Position numbers and translations under genes: made by a program
From: Methylococcus mesophilus
GTDB taxonomy: Bacteria; Pseudomonadota; Gammaproteobacteria; Methylococcales; Methylococcaceae
Direction of reading: 5' to 3'
DNA: 64,000 nucleotides
Assembly: GCF_026247885.1 (NCBI RefSeq)
Contig: NZ_CP110921.1
Coordinates: 2,847,001 to 2,911,000, forward strand
The notes under the pieces: model-generated
Seen by the model: the letters and a program-made list of their open reading frames with translations, nothing else
What the model was told of the DNA's origin: nothing
Databases searched by the model: none
Part shown: positions 20,001-29,272 of the stretch, in pieces
How positions within the stretch are numbered: the first letter of the stretch is position 1
Layout: each line of letters begins with the position of its first letter

Positions 20001-21470
20001 ATGAAATTCAATATCTTCGGGAAGTTGTTTCTCGGTGCCTTCCTGAGCACGCTGATCCTCACGGTTACCGTCATGGCTTCGGTCCGCTGGAGTTTTCTGC
20101 GCGGTTTCGAGGAGTATCTGTTCCAGGTCCAGGAAGAACGCCTGGACCGCTTTGCAGCGTTGCTGGCGCAGCAGCACCGGCAGTATGGCGGCTGGGATTT
20201 CCTGAGGGGCAACGAGGGCTATTGGCGTGAACTCTTGCAGCAAGGCGCCGGTTTCGATCCCGAGGACCTCCTGCCGCCGCCGGACGCCGGCTTCGATGCG
20301 GGGCCGGACGCTTTGTCTCCACCGCCGGAGCACCTCCGCCCGCCGCCACCGGAAGGGCTGCTGCGGGAGGGGCACGTCTGGGTACTGGACGCGGATCGCC
20401 AGCAGGTCAGCGGTCCGCCGTTCCCGCTGAGGGACGCGAGCGAGGGAAATCTTCGCCCCATCGTTTGGGGCGGCGCCACCGTTGGATGGCTCGGCTTCAA
20501 GCCGCACCCCCACGCCCTGCCGTTCAGGGACGATCGCCTTCAGGCGGCCTTCATCGAGCAGCAGGCCCGGACCGGCTATGTCATCATGGCCCTTGCCTTG
20601 CTGATTTCCCTGGTGGGATCGCTGATCCTTGCGCGCCAGTTCCTGCTGCCGATCAAGCGCCTGGCCGTAGGCGCGAATGCCCTCAGATCGGGCCGTTATG
20701 AGACGGAGATAACGGTGACGGGCGACGACGAGCTCGGCCGTCTGGCGGCCGATTTCAACTTGCTGGCCCGCACCCTGGCCCACAACGAACAATGCCGCCG
20801 GCAATGGGTCGCCGATACTTCCCACGAACTGCGGACGCCGCTGGCGGTCCTGCGGTCGGAGGTCGAGGCGCTATTGGACGGGGTCCGCGAGCCTACGCCT
20901 GAACGCCTGCGTTCGCTGCACGGGGAGATCATGGCCTTGAGCAAGCTGGTGGACGATCTCTTCGAGCTGTCACTCTATGATCTCGGAAACCTCAAGTACC
21001 GCATGGAGCCGCTGAACCCGGTGGGCATCCTGGTTGAAGTGGTTTCCAGTTTCCGGAGCCGGTTCGAAGCGAAAAATATCGCTTTGAAGCCGTTTAACCA
21101 GCACATTGCCAAGATCACCGTCCTGGGCGATGCGCAAAGGCTGCGTCAGTTGTTCGGGAATCTGCTCGAAAACAGTCTTCGCTATACCGATGCCGGCGGC
21201 GCCTGCGAAATCGCCGTGCGTCAGGCCGAGACCATGGCAATACTGGAGGTTTCGGATTCCGCTCCGACCGTTCCCGAGGACGCCTGTACGCGGTTGTTCG
21301 AACGGTTTTACCGGGTCGATGCATCGCGCAGCCGGAGTCTGGGCGGCGCGGGTTTGGGCCTTGCGATCTGCCGAAACATCGTGGAAGCCCACGGCGGCGG
21401 GATCCGGGCGCAAGGCTCGCATCTCGGCGGGCTCAGCGTGCGCGTGGAACTGCCCTTGCTTCCGTCCTGA
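20001..21470 (+). CDS. Two-component sensor histidine kinase (BaeS-like)
   Basis: 489 residues: TM1 at about 8-28, a periplasmic domain rich in Pro (DLLPPPDAGF, LSPPPEHLRPPPPEG), TM2 at about 192-212, a HAMP domain (LPIKRLAVGANALRSGRYE), the H box DTSHELRTPLAVLRSE with H275, the N box LLENSLRYTDAGG and the GLGLAICRNIVEAHGG ATP lid. The architecture matches BaeS/envelope-stress kinases. It is cotranscribed with the response regulator 17 bp downstream. The stimulus is unknown; the secreted EF-hand gene upstream is a candidate regulon member. Confidence 0.9.
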   Translation: MKFNIFGKLFLGAFLSTLILTVTVMASVRWSFLRGFEEYLFQVQEERLDRFAALLAQQHRQYGGWDFLRGNEGYWRELLQQGAGFDPEDLLPPPDAGFDAGPDALSPPPEHLRPPPPEGLLREGHVWVLDADRQQVSGPPFPLRDASEGNLRPIVWGGATVGWLGFKPHPHALPFRDDRLQAAFIEQQARTGYVIMALALLISLVGSLILARQFLLPIKRLAVGANALRSGRYETEITVTGDDELGRLAADFNLLARTLAHNEQCRRQWVADTSHELRTPLAVLRSEVEALLDGVREPTPERLRSLHGEIMALSKLVDDLFELSLYDLGNLKYRMEPLNPVGILVEVVSSFRSRFEAKNIALKPFNQHIAKITVLGDAQRLRQLFGNLLENSLRYTDAGGACEIAVRQAETMAILEVSDSAPTVPEDACTRLFERFYRVDASRSRSLGGAGLGLAICRNIVEAHGGGIRAQGSHLGGLSVRVELPLLPS

Positions 21471-21487
21471 ACCGAAGGCTTACGCCG

Positions 21488-22168
21488 ATGCCGGATTCAA
21501 AGTCGATATTGCTTGTGGAAGACGAACCCAAGCTCGCGGAAGTACTCAAGGAATACTTGGAGCGCGCGGGCTTTTCGGTCCACTGGCTGGCGGAGGGGAT
21601 GCCGGCGGCGTCCTGGGTAAGGCAGCACGAACCGGATCTGGTTCTGCTGGACCTGATGCTGCCCGGCCGGGACGGCATGGATGTCTGCCGCGATATCCGA
21701 AAGTTTTCCAACGTGCCGGTCTTCATGATCACCGCCAGGGTCGAAGAAATCGACCGTTTGCTGGGTCTGGAACTCGGCGCCGACGACTATATCTGCAAGC
21801 CCTACAGTCCCAGGGAGGTCGTTGCCAGGGTGCGGGCCGTGTTCCGCCGGATCGAATATTGCGGTTCCGGGCGTCCGCCGGAAGCGGAATTCAGGGTGGA
21901 TCACGAGCGTATGACCATCGAGTTCCAGAGCCGCGCGCTGGACTTGACTGGGGTGGAGTTCAGGCTGCTTGCCGCCTTGATGGAGAAACCCGGCAGGATT
22001 TTGTCGCGGGAGCGATTGCTCGGCCGTCTGTACGAAGACAACCGGATCGTCACCGACCGCACGGTGGACAGCCACGTCAAGAACATCCGGAAGAAACTGG
22101 CCGCGGTGCTGCCGGAACGCGAGGTGCTGGTGTCGGTTTACGGGGTGGGGTACAAATTTGAATGGTGA
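21488..22168 (+). CDS. OmpR-family response regulator (BaeR-like)
   Basis: 226 residues with a CheY-like receiver (acidic pair VEDEP, phospho-acceptor Asp55 in LLDLMLPGRDG, K in YICKPYSPRE) and a C-terminal winged helix (ALDLTGVEFRLLAALMEKPG, TVDSHVKNIRKKL). It would be phosphorylated by the adjacent kinase and bind direct repeats in target promoters. Its stop overlaps the frame of the next open reading frame. Confidence 0.92.
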   Translation: MPDSKSILLVEDEPKLAEVLKEYLERAGFSVHWLAEGMPAASWVRQHEPDLVLLDLMLPGRDGMDVCRDIRKFSNVPVFMITARVEEIDRLLGLELGADDYICKPYSPREVVARVRAVFRRIEYCGSGRPPEAEFRVDHERMTIEFQSRALDLTGVEFRLLAALMEKPGRILSRERLLGRLYEDNRIVTDRTVDSHVKNIRKKLAAVLPEREVLVSVYGVGYKFEW

Positions 22169-22206
22169 CTCCCTTGGAATCCAGTCGGGGCACAGAGCCG
22201 CCCGTG

Positions 22207-22743
22207 ATGCCTAGGCATGAGCGGAAAATGGCGCAGCGTCCGGCCTTTGCCTTCCTCGCCACGCTGATCGCGTCAGTCGTTGTGGCTCCGGCCGTGGCGG
22301 CGGCCGGGTTTCCGGATTTTCCCGGCGAACCGCTGTTCCAGGGAGCGCCAGTGAAACCGCGGCTGAGCACACCGAAGGCTCGTCTTTACCGGTCGGCGCT
22401 GCGCCGAGAGAGCGCCCAAGGGCCGAACTTCAATGGCCATTATCGGCTTGCCACCTGGGGCTGCGGCTCAAGTTGTCTCGAGCTGGCCGTGGTCGACCTG
22501 ACCAATGGCAGAGTCTGGTTCGCAGCCACCGAATATTGCGCCGCCGCGCGCAGCGAGGGCCAGGGAAAACCCGTTTGGATCGACGCCCGCATCGACAGCA
22601 GGCTTTTCTACCGGTACGACTGCCAGATGACCAAGGAAACCGCCTGTCCGGACGACGCACCGAACCGCCGCCACGCCTACGTCTGGACACGCGAAGGGGT
22701 CAAATCCCTGGGAGCCGAATGTGTCCCCGAAACAGGCCCGTGA
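22207..22743 (+). CDS. Secreted protein of unknown function
   Basis: About 178 residues with an export signal (AFAFLATLIASVVVAPAVAAA). The mature domain contains RRESAQGPNFNGHYRLATWGCGSSC, a pattern seen in a family of uncharacterised exported proteins, plus an FAATEYCAAA segment. Six cysteines suggest disulfides. The frame opens at 22162, overlapping the response-regulator stop; ATGs at 22207 and 22228 fit a normal signal peptide better. It probably belongs to the regulator operon. Function unknown. Confidence 0.65.
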   Translation: MPRHERKMAQRPAFAFLATLIASVVVAPAVAAAGFPDFPGEPLFQGAPVKPRLSTPKARLYRSALRRESAQGPNFNGHYRLATWGCGSSCLELAVVDLTNGRVWFAATEYCAAARSEGQGKPVWIDARIDSRLFYRYDCQMTKETACPDDAPNRRHAYVWTREGVKSLGAECVPETGP

Positions 22744-22953
22744 AGAAAGCCAGAGCGCGCCATTCCGCAGACAAGGACCGTTGCAAGTGAAGCGGGGCGG
22801 TTGCCCGGAGACCATGGCGGCTGTTCCGCACGACGAACCGGCCGGGCATGGCGGTCGGCTCAACGCTCGGTTGACAAGGCCTGGCGGCGAGGGCATTGTT
22901 CGGCGGAAAATCTTTGACCTTAGGCCCCATTTTGTCAGTTTGTCGGAAGTGGC

Positions 22954-23505
22954 ATGACGACATTACGTATCGCCCTCGCTTTCGCCATCGCCACGGTCGT
23001 CGGTGGCTGTTCCGGCCCCCACCGGGGCCTTTCCGACTGGTTCGGCGGATCTTCGCCCTCGGCCGTGCCCGAAACCGGCCAGACCTATTATTCCGGGGTT
23101 GCAAACCTGGTGGTACATGCCGGCGCCTCCGGCAGCTCGGCAATCGTCGGACGGTTGCCGCTGCACGAAAAAGTTGCCCGCACGCGGACCGAACACGGCT
23201 ATGCCTACATCCTCGCGTCCCGGACCGGGCTTGAGGGATGGGTAGACAACGCAAAGCTCATCTGGCGGCTGCCTGCGCAAGGCGGCGGTCCTGTTCAACA
23301 TCCGCAACCCGCAGAGGAAATGCCCCCGGTCGAACCGCCGAAGCCGGATGACGCGACAGCGGCACGGCCCGCGCAGCCAGCCGTCGAACTTGCAGACCTG
23401 CCGGCCTCACCCGTCCAGCCGTCCGAACCGGCGGCGCCGGCGGTTCCTGCTCCCGAGCCGTCGAGTACGCCGCGTCCGATTCCCAAGGCCTTCGATCCAT
23501 TCTGA
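22954..23505 (+). CDS. SH3-domain lipoprotein with Pro/Ala-rich tail
   Basis: 183 residues. The N-terminal signal has a lipobox (VVGGC, Cys19). Residues 42-105 look like a bacterial SH3 domain (YYSGVANLVVHAGAS, VGRLPLHEKVARTRTEHGYAYI, GLEGWVDNAKLIW). The remaining 75 residues are a low-complexity Pro/Ala/Glu linker, perhaps spanning the periplasm or wall. Such proteins often bind peptidoglycan; no enzymatic domain is present. Confidence 0.7.
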   Translation: MTTLRIALAFAIATVVGGCSGPHRGLSDWFGGSSPSAVPETGQTYYSGVANLVVHAGASGSSAIVGRLPLHEKVARTRTEHGYAYILASRTGLEGWVDNAKLIWRLPAQGGGPVQHPQPAEEMPPVEPPKPDDATAARPAQPAVELADLPASPVQPSEPAAPAVPAPEPSSTPRPIPKAFDPF

Positions 23506-23603
23506 ACGGGCGAACCCGCCTCGTTCCCGAGCTTTGGGGGCCGGGTCCGACGGCGCCCTGACAAAGTTATCGGTACGACCCACCACTTCCGGAAATCATT
23601 CAG

Positions 23604-24797
23604 ATGCCCGCCGCCCATCCACACGCGCTTCTTGTCATCCTGTTCGTTGCAGCCATGGCGCCGCTGTTCAACGAACTGCCCATTCGGTTGCGCCTGCCGC
23701 TGGTCGTGCTGGAGATATTGTTCGGCATCGTCGTCGGGCCGCAGGTCCTTGACCTGATTTCCGTCGAGGGCGCTATCAGGACATTGTCTGCCCTGGGCAT
23801 GTCGTTCCTTTTCTTCCTGGCCGGGATGGAGATCGATTTCGCCTCGCTGCGCGGTCCTCCGCTCAATTTGGGTGCCATCGGATGGCTGTTCTCCATCATG
23901 TTGGCATTGCTGTTGACGTTTTCGCTTCATGCGGCCGGGATCGTTTCCGATCCGCTGTTGGTCGCGGTTGCCCTCAGCACCACGGCAATCGGCACCTTGC
24001 TCCCCATCCTGCGGGATGCCGGCGAACTCGACACCGAATTCGGCCGATTTCTGCTGGGCGCTGGAGCGATCGGAGAGTTCGGGCCGATCATCCTGTTTTC
24101 GCTGATTTTGACCGGGGAGCAGAGCGTCGCTCTGCGCTCCGGCATGCTGGTTTCCTTCGTGCTCATTGCTATCGCCTGCGCCGCGTTGGCGTTGCAACTG
24201 CGTCCGCCGCGAGTTGTCGCGCTGCTCTCGCGCAGCCTGCACAGCACGAGCCAGTTGCCCGTGCGTCTCTCGATGTTCCTATTGGGCGGTTCGGTCGTAC
24301 TCGCCGACAGCTTCGGCCTCGACTTGTTGCTGGGCGCGTTTGCCGCAGGGAGCCTGGTCGGCCTGGTCGCCCGCTCGCCCGAAGCCGAGCCCTTCCGCCA
24401 CAAGCTCGACGCTCTCGGGTTCGGCTTTCTGATTCCCATCTTCTTCGTCACCAGCGGTGCCCAAATGGATGTCGTCGGCCTGTTCTCCAACCCCAATGCC
24501 CTGATGCGGGTGCCGTTGTTTCTCCTGCTCCTTCTGGTCATTCGCGGGCTCCCCGCGTGGCTTTACCGGCGGAGTCTTCCAACCGCCGAGCGATACGCCC
24601 TGGCGTTTTATTCGGCCACTGGTTTGCCTTTGATCGTCGTCATCACGGAGATTGGAAAAGCTACCGGCCGCATGCTTCCCGAAAACGCCACGGCGCTGGT
24701 CGGAGCTGGAATTCTTTCTGTACTGGTTTTTCCGCTTGCGGCCATGACACTGAGGCAGCGAAAGCGGGAGCGGTCTGAAAGTTTGCTGTCGAGCTGA
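23604..24797 (+). CDS. Cation:proton antiporter (CPA2/KefB type)
   Basis: 397 residues with about 11-12 hydrophobic segments and family blocks LGMSFLFFLAGMEIDF, VALSTTAIGTLLPILRDAGELDTEFGR and ADSFGLDLLLGAFAAGSLVGL. It lacks the C-terminal RCK/TrkA-N domain of KefB/KefC, so it is a membrane-only exchanger of Na+ or K+ for H+. The ion cannot be told from sequence. It is the last apparently ancestral gene before the tRNA-Thr-bounded accessory region. Confidence 0.85.
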   Translation: MPAAHPHALLVILFVAAMAPLFNELPIRLRLPLVVLEILFGIVVGPQVLDLISVEGAIRTLSALGMSFLFFLAGMEIDFASLRGPPLNLGAIGWLFSIMLALLLTFSLHAAGIVSDPLLVAVALSTTAIGTLLPILRDAGELDTEFGRFLLGAGAIGEFGPIILFSLILTGEQSVALRSGMLVSFVLIAIACAALALQLRPPRVVALLSRSLHSTSQLPVRLSMFLLGGSVVLADSFGLDLLLGAFAAGSLVGLVARSPEAEPFRHKLDALGFGFLIPIFFVTSGAQMDVVGLFSNPNALMRVPLFLLLLLVIRGLPAWLYRRSLPTAERYALAFYSATGLPLIVVITEIGKATGRMLPENATALVGAGILSVLVFPLAAMTLRQRKRERSESLLSS

Positions 24798-25060
24798 AGG
24801 AAAATCGGCCGGGAAAAACACGGGATCAGGAGTCGGGCGCCTGGAATTTAAACTGAAAGGCGCTCAACTTTGCTCGCGCCTCCCTTTGGGAGAGAGTCAT
24901 GATCGTGAGTGGAGATGGTGCGGAGGGGCGCGGCTTGAGCAGAATTCTCGGGGGGCTATGTCAAGAGCCTGTACCGTCGCCTCATGAAGGCGGTAGCGAA
25001 CACAGATGGGGTCCGGCGAGCCGAAGGCGAGGGGGGGAAGTGAAATCAATCCTTGACCTA
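24798..25060. other. Intergenic DNA before the accessory region
   Basis: About 260 bp with no credible gene, terminator or RNA. It joins the antiporter gene to the first tRNA-Thr-like repeat and is therefore the probable left host flank. Confidence 0.4.
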
Positions 25061-25106
25061 ATGGAGCTGGTGACAGGATTCGAACCCGCGACCGGCTGAT
25101 CACAAA
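25061..25106. repeat. tRNA-Thr 3'-half repeat, copy 1 (putative att site)
   Basis: Forty bases from 25061 are identical to 60447-60486, the 3' half and CCA end of the intact tRNA-Thr, in the same orientation. One mismatch follows, then five more matching bases up to the anticodon region. No 5' half follows, so it is not a gene. This is the signature of a tRNA-targeted integrative element. Confidence 0.85.
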
Positions 25107-25184
25107 AACTAAGCCATGGGATTTGGGGCTGTTTTGAACCGCCCCGGGTTTGGTGGAGGCTCCACCCGTTGAGAATATGGAGCC

Positions 25185-25508
25185 ATGAAAAAGTCTACGA
25201 AGTTTTCCCCCGAGGTGCGCGAGCGCGCCGTTCGTCCGGTGTTGGAGCGCCGCAACGAGCACCCCTCGCAATGGGCCGCCGTTGAATCCATTGCCGGCAA
25301 GATGGGCTGCACGCCCCAGACGCTGCTGGAGTGGGTGCGACGGCATGAACGCGACGCCGGGCAACGAGAGGGTGCGACCTCCGCTGAGCAGCAACGCCTC
25401 AAGGAGCTGGAGCGCGAGGCGAAGGCACTGCGCAAGGCCAATGAGATCCTCAAGCTCGCCAGCGCTTTTTTCGCCCAAACGGAGCTCGACCGCCGATTCA
25501 AATCCTAA
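25185..25508 (+). CDS. IS3-family transposase OrfA
   Basis: 107 residues with an N-terminal HTH_Tnp_1 fold ([37 protein letters not shown]) and a C-terminal leucine-zipper helix ([25 protein letters not shown]). OrfA binds IS ends and is normally fused to OrfB by frameshifting. It is intact here, but its partner is not. Confidence 0.85.
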   Translation: MKKSTKFSPEVRERAVRPVLERRNEHPSQWAAVESIAGKMGCTPQTLLEWVRRHERDAGQREGATSAEQQRLKELEREAKALRKANEILKLASAFFAQTELDRRFKS

Positions 25509-25510
25509 GG

Positions 25511-26279
25511 GCCTTTGTCGATCGGTATCGCGACCGGCACGGGGTCGAGCCGATCTGCAAGGTGTTGCAGATCGCCCCGTCGGGCTACAGGCGCGATGCG
25601 GCACAGCAGCGCAACCCTGACCTGCGCTGTGCACGTGCCCACCGCAACGCGGCCCTGACCCCGCAGATCGAATGCGTCTGGCAAGCCAACCTGCAGGTCT
25701 ATGGTGCCGACAAGGTTTGGCGGCAGCTGAACCGAGAAGGTATCGCGGTGGCTCGCTGTACGGTTGAGCGGCTCAGGCGACGTCAGGGTCTACGCGGCGT
25801 CATCCGTGGCAAGTCGGTGCGCACTACGATCAGCGCCCCTGAGGCGCTCTGCCCGCTGGACCGGGTCAACCGGCAGTTCAAGGCCGACCATCCTAACCGG
25901 CTTTGGGTGGCGGACTACACCCATGTCTCGACCTGGCAAGGTTGGCTGTACGTGGCGTTCGTCGTCGACGTGTTTGCCCGGCGCATCGTCGGCTGGCGGG
26001 TGAGCGCTTCCATGCACACCGATTTCGTGCTGGATGCACTGGAGCAAGCGCTGTACGCCCGCCAACCAGGCCGAGACGATCAACGGACGGTACAAGGCCG
26101 AGTTGATCCACCGGCGGGCGCCTTGGAAGACCCGGGAATCCGTCGAACTGGCCACGCTCGAATGGGTGTCCTGGTTCAACCACTCCAGGCTGCTTGAACC
26201 CATCGGGTATATCCCGCCCGCAGACGCTGAGGCAAACTACTACCGGCAACTCGCCACTCAGGCCGCCATTCCAGCCTGA
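25511..26279 (+). pseudogene. IS3-family transposase OrfB with internal deletion and frameshift
   Basis: The integrase-like domain begins normally ([52 protein letters not shown] with the first catalytic Asp). After LEQALYARQ near 26060 the frame jumps. The tail [20 protein letters not shown] to YRQLATQAA is in another frame. The segment that normally contains HHSDRGSQY and the second catalytic Asp is missing (about 50 residues by memory of the family). The enzyme cannot be active. Confidence 0.82.
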
Positions 26280-26453
26280 CTTAAACCAACCCGCCTCCAC
26301 GATTCCCGGGGCGGTTCACCCCCCATATTTCAAGATATTTAATCGCCCGGTCTATAACTTTCTCGAAAGTAGCGTCACATAGTGATGTATTGGTGACCTG
26401 CTCCCCGAGATTAGTCCGGTCGTGATGTAGAGTCTGCCTCGATAGGAGGCAGC

Positions 26454-26717
26454 ATGAAGAAGCGTTTCACCGAAGAACAGATCATTGGCATCCTGAAGGA
26501 AGCCGAAGCCGGCCTAAAAGTAGCGGAGCTGTGCCGCAAGCACGGGCTCAGCGAGGCGACGTACTACAACTGGAAAGCGAAATACGGCGGCCTGACAGTG
26601 TCGGATGCGCAGCGGCTCAAGGCACTGGAGACCGAGAATGCCCGGCTCAAGCGCCTGCTGGCGGAGGCGATGCTGGACAATGCTGCGTTGAAAGAGGTTG
26701 TAGGCCGAAAGTGGTAA
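26454..26717 (+). CDS. IS407-like transposase OrfA (copy 1)
   Basis: 87 residues: KKRFTEEQIIGILKEAEAG and VAELCRKHGLSEATYYNWK form the helix-turn-helix, followed by a leucine-zipper helix (RLKALETENARLKRLLAEAM). It overlaps the orfB frame by a few bases. Confidence 0.93.
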   Translation: MKKRFTEEQIIGILKEAEAGLKVAELCRKHGLSEATYYNWKAKYGGLTVSDAQRLKALETENARLKRLLAEAMLDNAALKEVVGRKW

Positions 26718-27559
26718 GCCCACAAGCCAAGAGGGTGGCGGTCTCCCATCTGATGACAAAGCACCAGATGGGCGTCACGCGGGCTTGTGGGCTGATCGGT
26801 ATTTCTCGGTCGCTGTATCGCTACGAAGCTAAGCGGCCAGTAGACCAGGAGCTCAAGGAACGACTGTGCGAATTGGCAGCGCAGAAGCGGCGCTATGGGT
26901 ATCGCCGGCTGCACGTGCTACTTTGCCGAGAGGGTTGGGAAATCAACCGAAAGCGCACCTATCGCGTGTATCACGAGGCCGGCCTGATGGTCCGCAAACG
27001 AAAGCGGAAGCGCATTGCCGGCGTGGAGCGCCAAATCAAGGTCGCGCCATCGGCGCCTAACGAGAGTTGGTCTATGGACTATGTTTCGGACGGTTTGGCC
27101 GATGGTCGGCGGCTGCGGTGCCTGAATATCGTCGATGACTTCACGAAGCAGTGCTTGGCCATCGAAGTCGATACTTCGCTGCCTGGCAGACGTGTAGTCG
27201 GTGTGCTGCAACGGCTGGCAGAGATCCGCGGATTGCCCAAATCAGTCACCGTCGACAACGGCCCCGAGTTTGCCGGCAAGGCTTTGGATGAATGGGCCGA
27301 TAGCCAAGGACTGTGCTTGAGCTTCATCCAGCCAGGTAAGCCACAGCAGAACGCCTACATCGAAAGCTTCAACGGCAAATTCCGGGATGAATGCCTGAAC
27401 GAGCATTGGTTCGTCTCGATGCGCCATGCTCGCCAAGTCATTGAGGAGTGGCGTCGGGAATACAATGAGCAACGCCCCCACAGTTCGTTGGCTTACCTGA
27501 CGCCAGATCAGTTTGCAGACACATTTTTAACCGCAGACTCTATGTCCGTTTCGGACTAA
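26711..27559 (+). CDS. IS407-like transposase OrfB (copy 1)
   Basis: About 282 residues from a GTG at 26711, although the frame is open upstream to 26531. HTH_21 region (KHQMGVTRACGLIGISRSLYR) then the rve integrase core with the DDE triad: Asp in SWSMDYVSDGL, Asp in VTVDNGPEFAG, Glu in AYIESFNGKFRDECL. Normally produced as an OrfAB fusion by -1 frameshifting. Confidence 0.93.
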   Translation: MVSPQAKRVAVSHLMTKHQMGVTRACGLIGISRSLYRYEAKRPVDQELKERLCELAAQKRRYGYRRLHVLLCREGWEINRKRTYRVYHEAGLMVRKRKRKRIAGVERQIKVAPSAPNESWSMDYVSDGLADGRRLRCLNIVDDFTKQCLAIEVDTSLPGRRVVGVLQRLAEIRGLPKSVTVDNGPEFAGKALDEWADSQGLCLSFIQPGKPQQNAYIESFNGKFRDECLNEHWFVSMRHARQVIEEWRREYNEQRPHSSLAYLTPDQFADTFLTADSMSVSD

Positions 27560-27642
27560 ATCGGGGAGCAGGTCATTGGCATTCAGGCTGCCGGAAAAGT
27601 GACTTCACCAACTCGGGTAATCTTTGAATGCGGCGTATAGGG

Positions 27643-28218
27643 TCATGGTTTGACAGCCAAAGTGCAGAAGCCCGGTTCCGCCACCACCACGCGCGACTCC
27701 ACAAAGCCGGCTAACGTCAGCATTTCCGACAATCCGCGGTTCACCTGACCCGAATAGGGCGTAAACGCCACGGCAATCTTGCCGCCCGGCTTGAGGGTGC
27801 GCCGCATTTCCGCAAGTCCAGCCGTAACATCGGGCCAAACCTGCAAGGTATTGATCGCCAGTGCCTTATCGAAGCGGCTGTCTTCGAATGGGAGACGCTC
27901 CACAAAGCCGTGCCGCAAGTCGACTCGGCCGATTGCGACATTTGTCCAATTTCGAGCGATGGCCTGCGCGACCATTTCCCCGGAAGAGTCCAGTCCCGCT
28001 ATATAGCCTTCCGGAGCCAACCGGGCCAGAAGCTGAATGCCGACGCCGGGACCGAATCCCACTTCAAGGGCGCTGTCATTAGGTTGGATGTCCAGGAGTT
28101 CGACCACCCAGGCAGCGGCGTTCCGGTTCGTGCGCGCCATGATGGAGCCGCCCATCCGCCCCATAAACCCTTGGGGTCGCCCAAACAGGCGCATCAAGAT
28201 GCTGTTTTCTTGGCTCAT
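27643..28218 (-). CDS. Class I SAM-dependent methyltransferase
   Basis: 191 residues of the Methyltransf_11 type: SAM-binding ALEVGFGPGVGIQLLARL, acidic loop GLDSSGEMV, then RVDLRHG, LPFEDSRFDKALAINTLQVWPD and the post-I motif LKPGGKIAVAF. The N-terminus MRLFGRPQGFMGRMGG is typical of small membrane-associated members. The substrate is not deducible. It stands alone next to the IS. Confidence 0.82.
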   Translation of the reverse strand: MSQENSILMRLFGRPQGFMGRMGGSIMARTNRNAAAWVVELLDIQPNDSALEVGFGPGVGIQLLARLAPEGYIAGLDSSGEMVAQAIARNWTNVAIGRVDLRHGFVERLPFEDSRFDKALAINTLQVWPDVTAGLAEMRRTLKPGGKIAVAFTPYSGQVNRGLSEMLTLAGFVESRVVVAEPGFCTLAVKP

Positions 28219-28551
28219 CGCGGCCTCTCTCCATAGTACGCAAAAAAATAGGTCGCCAGAGAGTTGAGAGCGGGGCTGCGGGTCGTCAAGAGACGGTGCA
28301 GAAGGAGCCGGGCAAGCCAGGCCCTAGGCATCAGCCATCTTGGCAGGAGACTGAGCGGGTCCAATATGAGCATCGCGGTCATGGTTTTCGCTTTTTCCGT
28401 TATCGATGCAGCGGATGGTCGTCCTCGCGGGTAACCGAACGATTTCACCGCGAACCGGTTTTGGTAACGCACGGTTTCCGTATTCGCCTTTGCAATCTTC
28501 CGTTACAAAACTCACCCTTAAGCAGGGCGGACTATTCAGCATAATGCCTTC
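28219..28551. promoter_or_regulatory. Region upstream of the degenerate regulator pseudogene
   Basis: 333 bp without a gene. Its last 60 bp (CCGTTACAAAAC and GCATAATGCC just before the start) resemble the region before the intact paralogue at 45716 (CTGTTACAAAAT, GCATAATGCC), so the duplication included the promoter. CATAAT is a plausible -10. Confidence 0.5.
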
Positions 28552-29272
28552 ATGACGCGATCTCCCCACATCCTCATCGTCGACGACGACCGCGGACTTC
28601 GACAACTCTTGACCGGCTTCCTCGCCCGGCACGGCTTTCGGGTGGATGCGGCCACGGATGGCAAGGGCATGGCCAAATTGTTGGAAACGGGCCGTTTCGA
28701 CCTCATCGTCCTCTATGTGATGCTGCCCGGCGAAGGTGGCCTCGCGCTGTGCTGGAGCCTACGGGCGGCTTCGAGTCTTCCGGTCATCATGCTGAGGGCG
28801 CTGGCCGATGAGACCGAACGTCTCGTGGGTCTGGACATGGGTGCCGACGACTATGTCGTGAAGCCCTTCAACCCGCGTGGACTGTTGGCCCGCATCAAGG
28901 CGGTGTTGCGGCGCAGCGACAGCGTTCCGGGCAGCCGGGAGGAGACGGGGGGCGACCTTGGTGTTCGACGGCTGGCGGCTCGATCTCGCCAAGCGCGAAC
29001 TGCATTCCCCCGAAGGCGTGCTGATGCCGCTGACCGGTGGCGAGTTCGACCTGCTGGCGGCCTTTGCGCAGCATGCCCAGCGCGTCTTGAACCGCGATCA
29101 GTTGCTGGACTTGACGCGGGGACGCGCGGCCTCCGCCTATGACCGCAGCGTGGACGTCCAACTCAGCCAATTGCGCCCCAAAGTCGAGGCCGATCCCAAC
29201 GGTCCAGCGCTGATCAAGACCGTGCGCGGCGGCGGCTATTTGTTCACACCGCGCGTCGAACGCGAACGGTGA
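28552..29272 (+). pseudogene. OmpR-family response regulator, degenerate paralogue
   Basis: This is a decayed relative of the regulator at 45716-46435. The receiver reads ILIVDDDRGLRQLL, but the phospho-acceptor Asp55 has become Tyr (TAT at 28714-28716, LIVLYVMLPGE versus LIVLDLMLPGE). One extra base near 28950 shifts the frame, so the DNA-binding domain (LVFDGWRLDLAKREL to GGGYLFTPRVERER) is in the next frame from about 28955. Both lesions would abolish function. Confidence 0.9.

Larger units (their letters stand above)
25135..26318 (+). mobile_element. IS3-family element, internally deleted (1184 bp)
   Basis: Ends are inverted repeats beginning TGAACCGCCCCGGG (25135) and finishing with its complement at 26318. 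It carries orfA and a broken orfB. No target duplication is visible (flanks TTT and CCC), so at least one edge has been rearranged. It begins 28 bp after the tRNA-Thr repeat. A second, inverted and more deleted copy lies at 54105-55107. Confidence 0.88.
26394..27575 (+). mobile_element. IS3-family (IS407-group-like) element, copy 1, intact, 1182 bp
   Basis: Terminal inverted repeats are TGACCTGCTCCCCGA at 26394 and TCGGGGAGCAGGTCA ending at 27575. The flanks are TTGG at 26390-26393 and TTGG at 27576-27579, a perfect 4-bp target duplication as expected for the IS407 group. Both orfs are intact. Two further copies of identical length lie at 55871-57052 and 58585-59766 in opposite orientation, so this family is recently active. 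Confidence 0.95.

Noticed and set aside
25061-25106. A tRNA gene at 25.06 kb.
   Set aside because: Only the 3' half is present; no acceptor 5' strand, D arm or anticodon stem follows. It is scored as a repeat.
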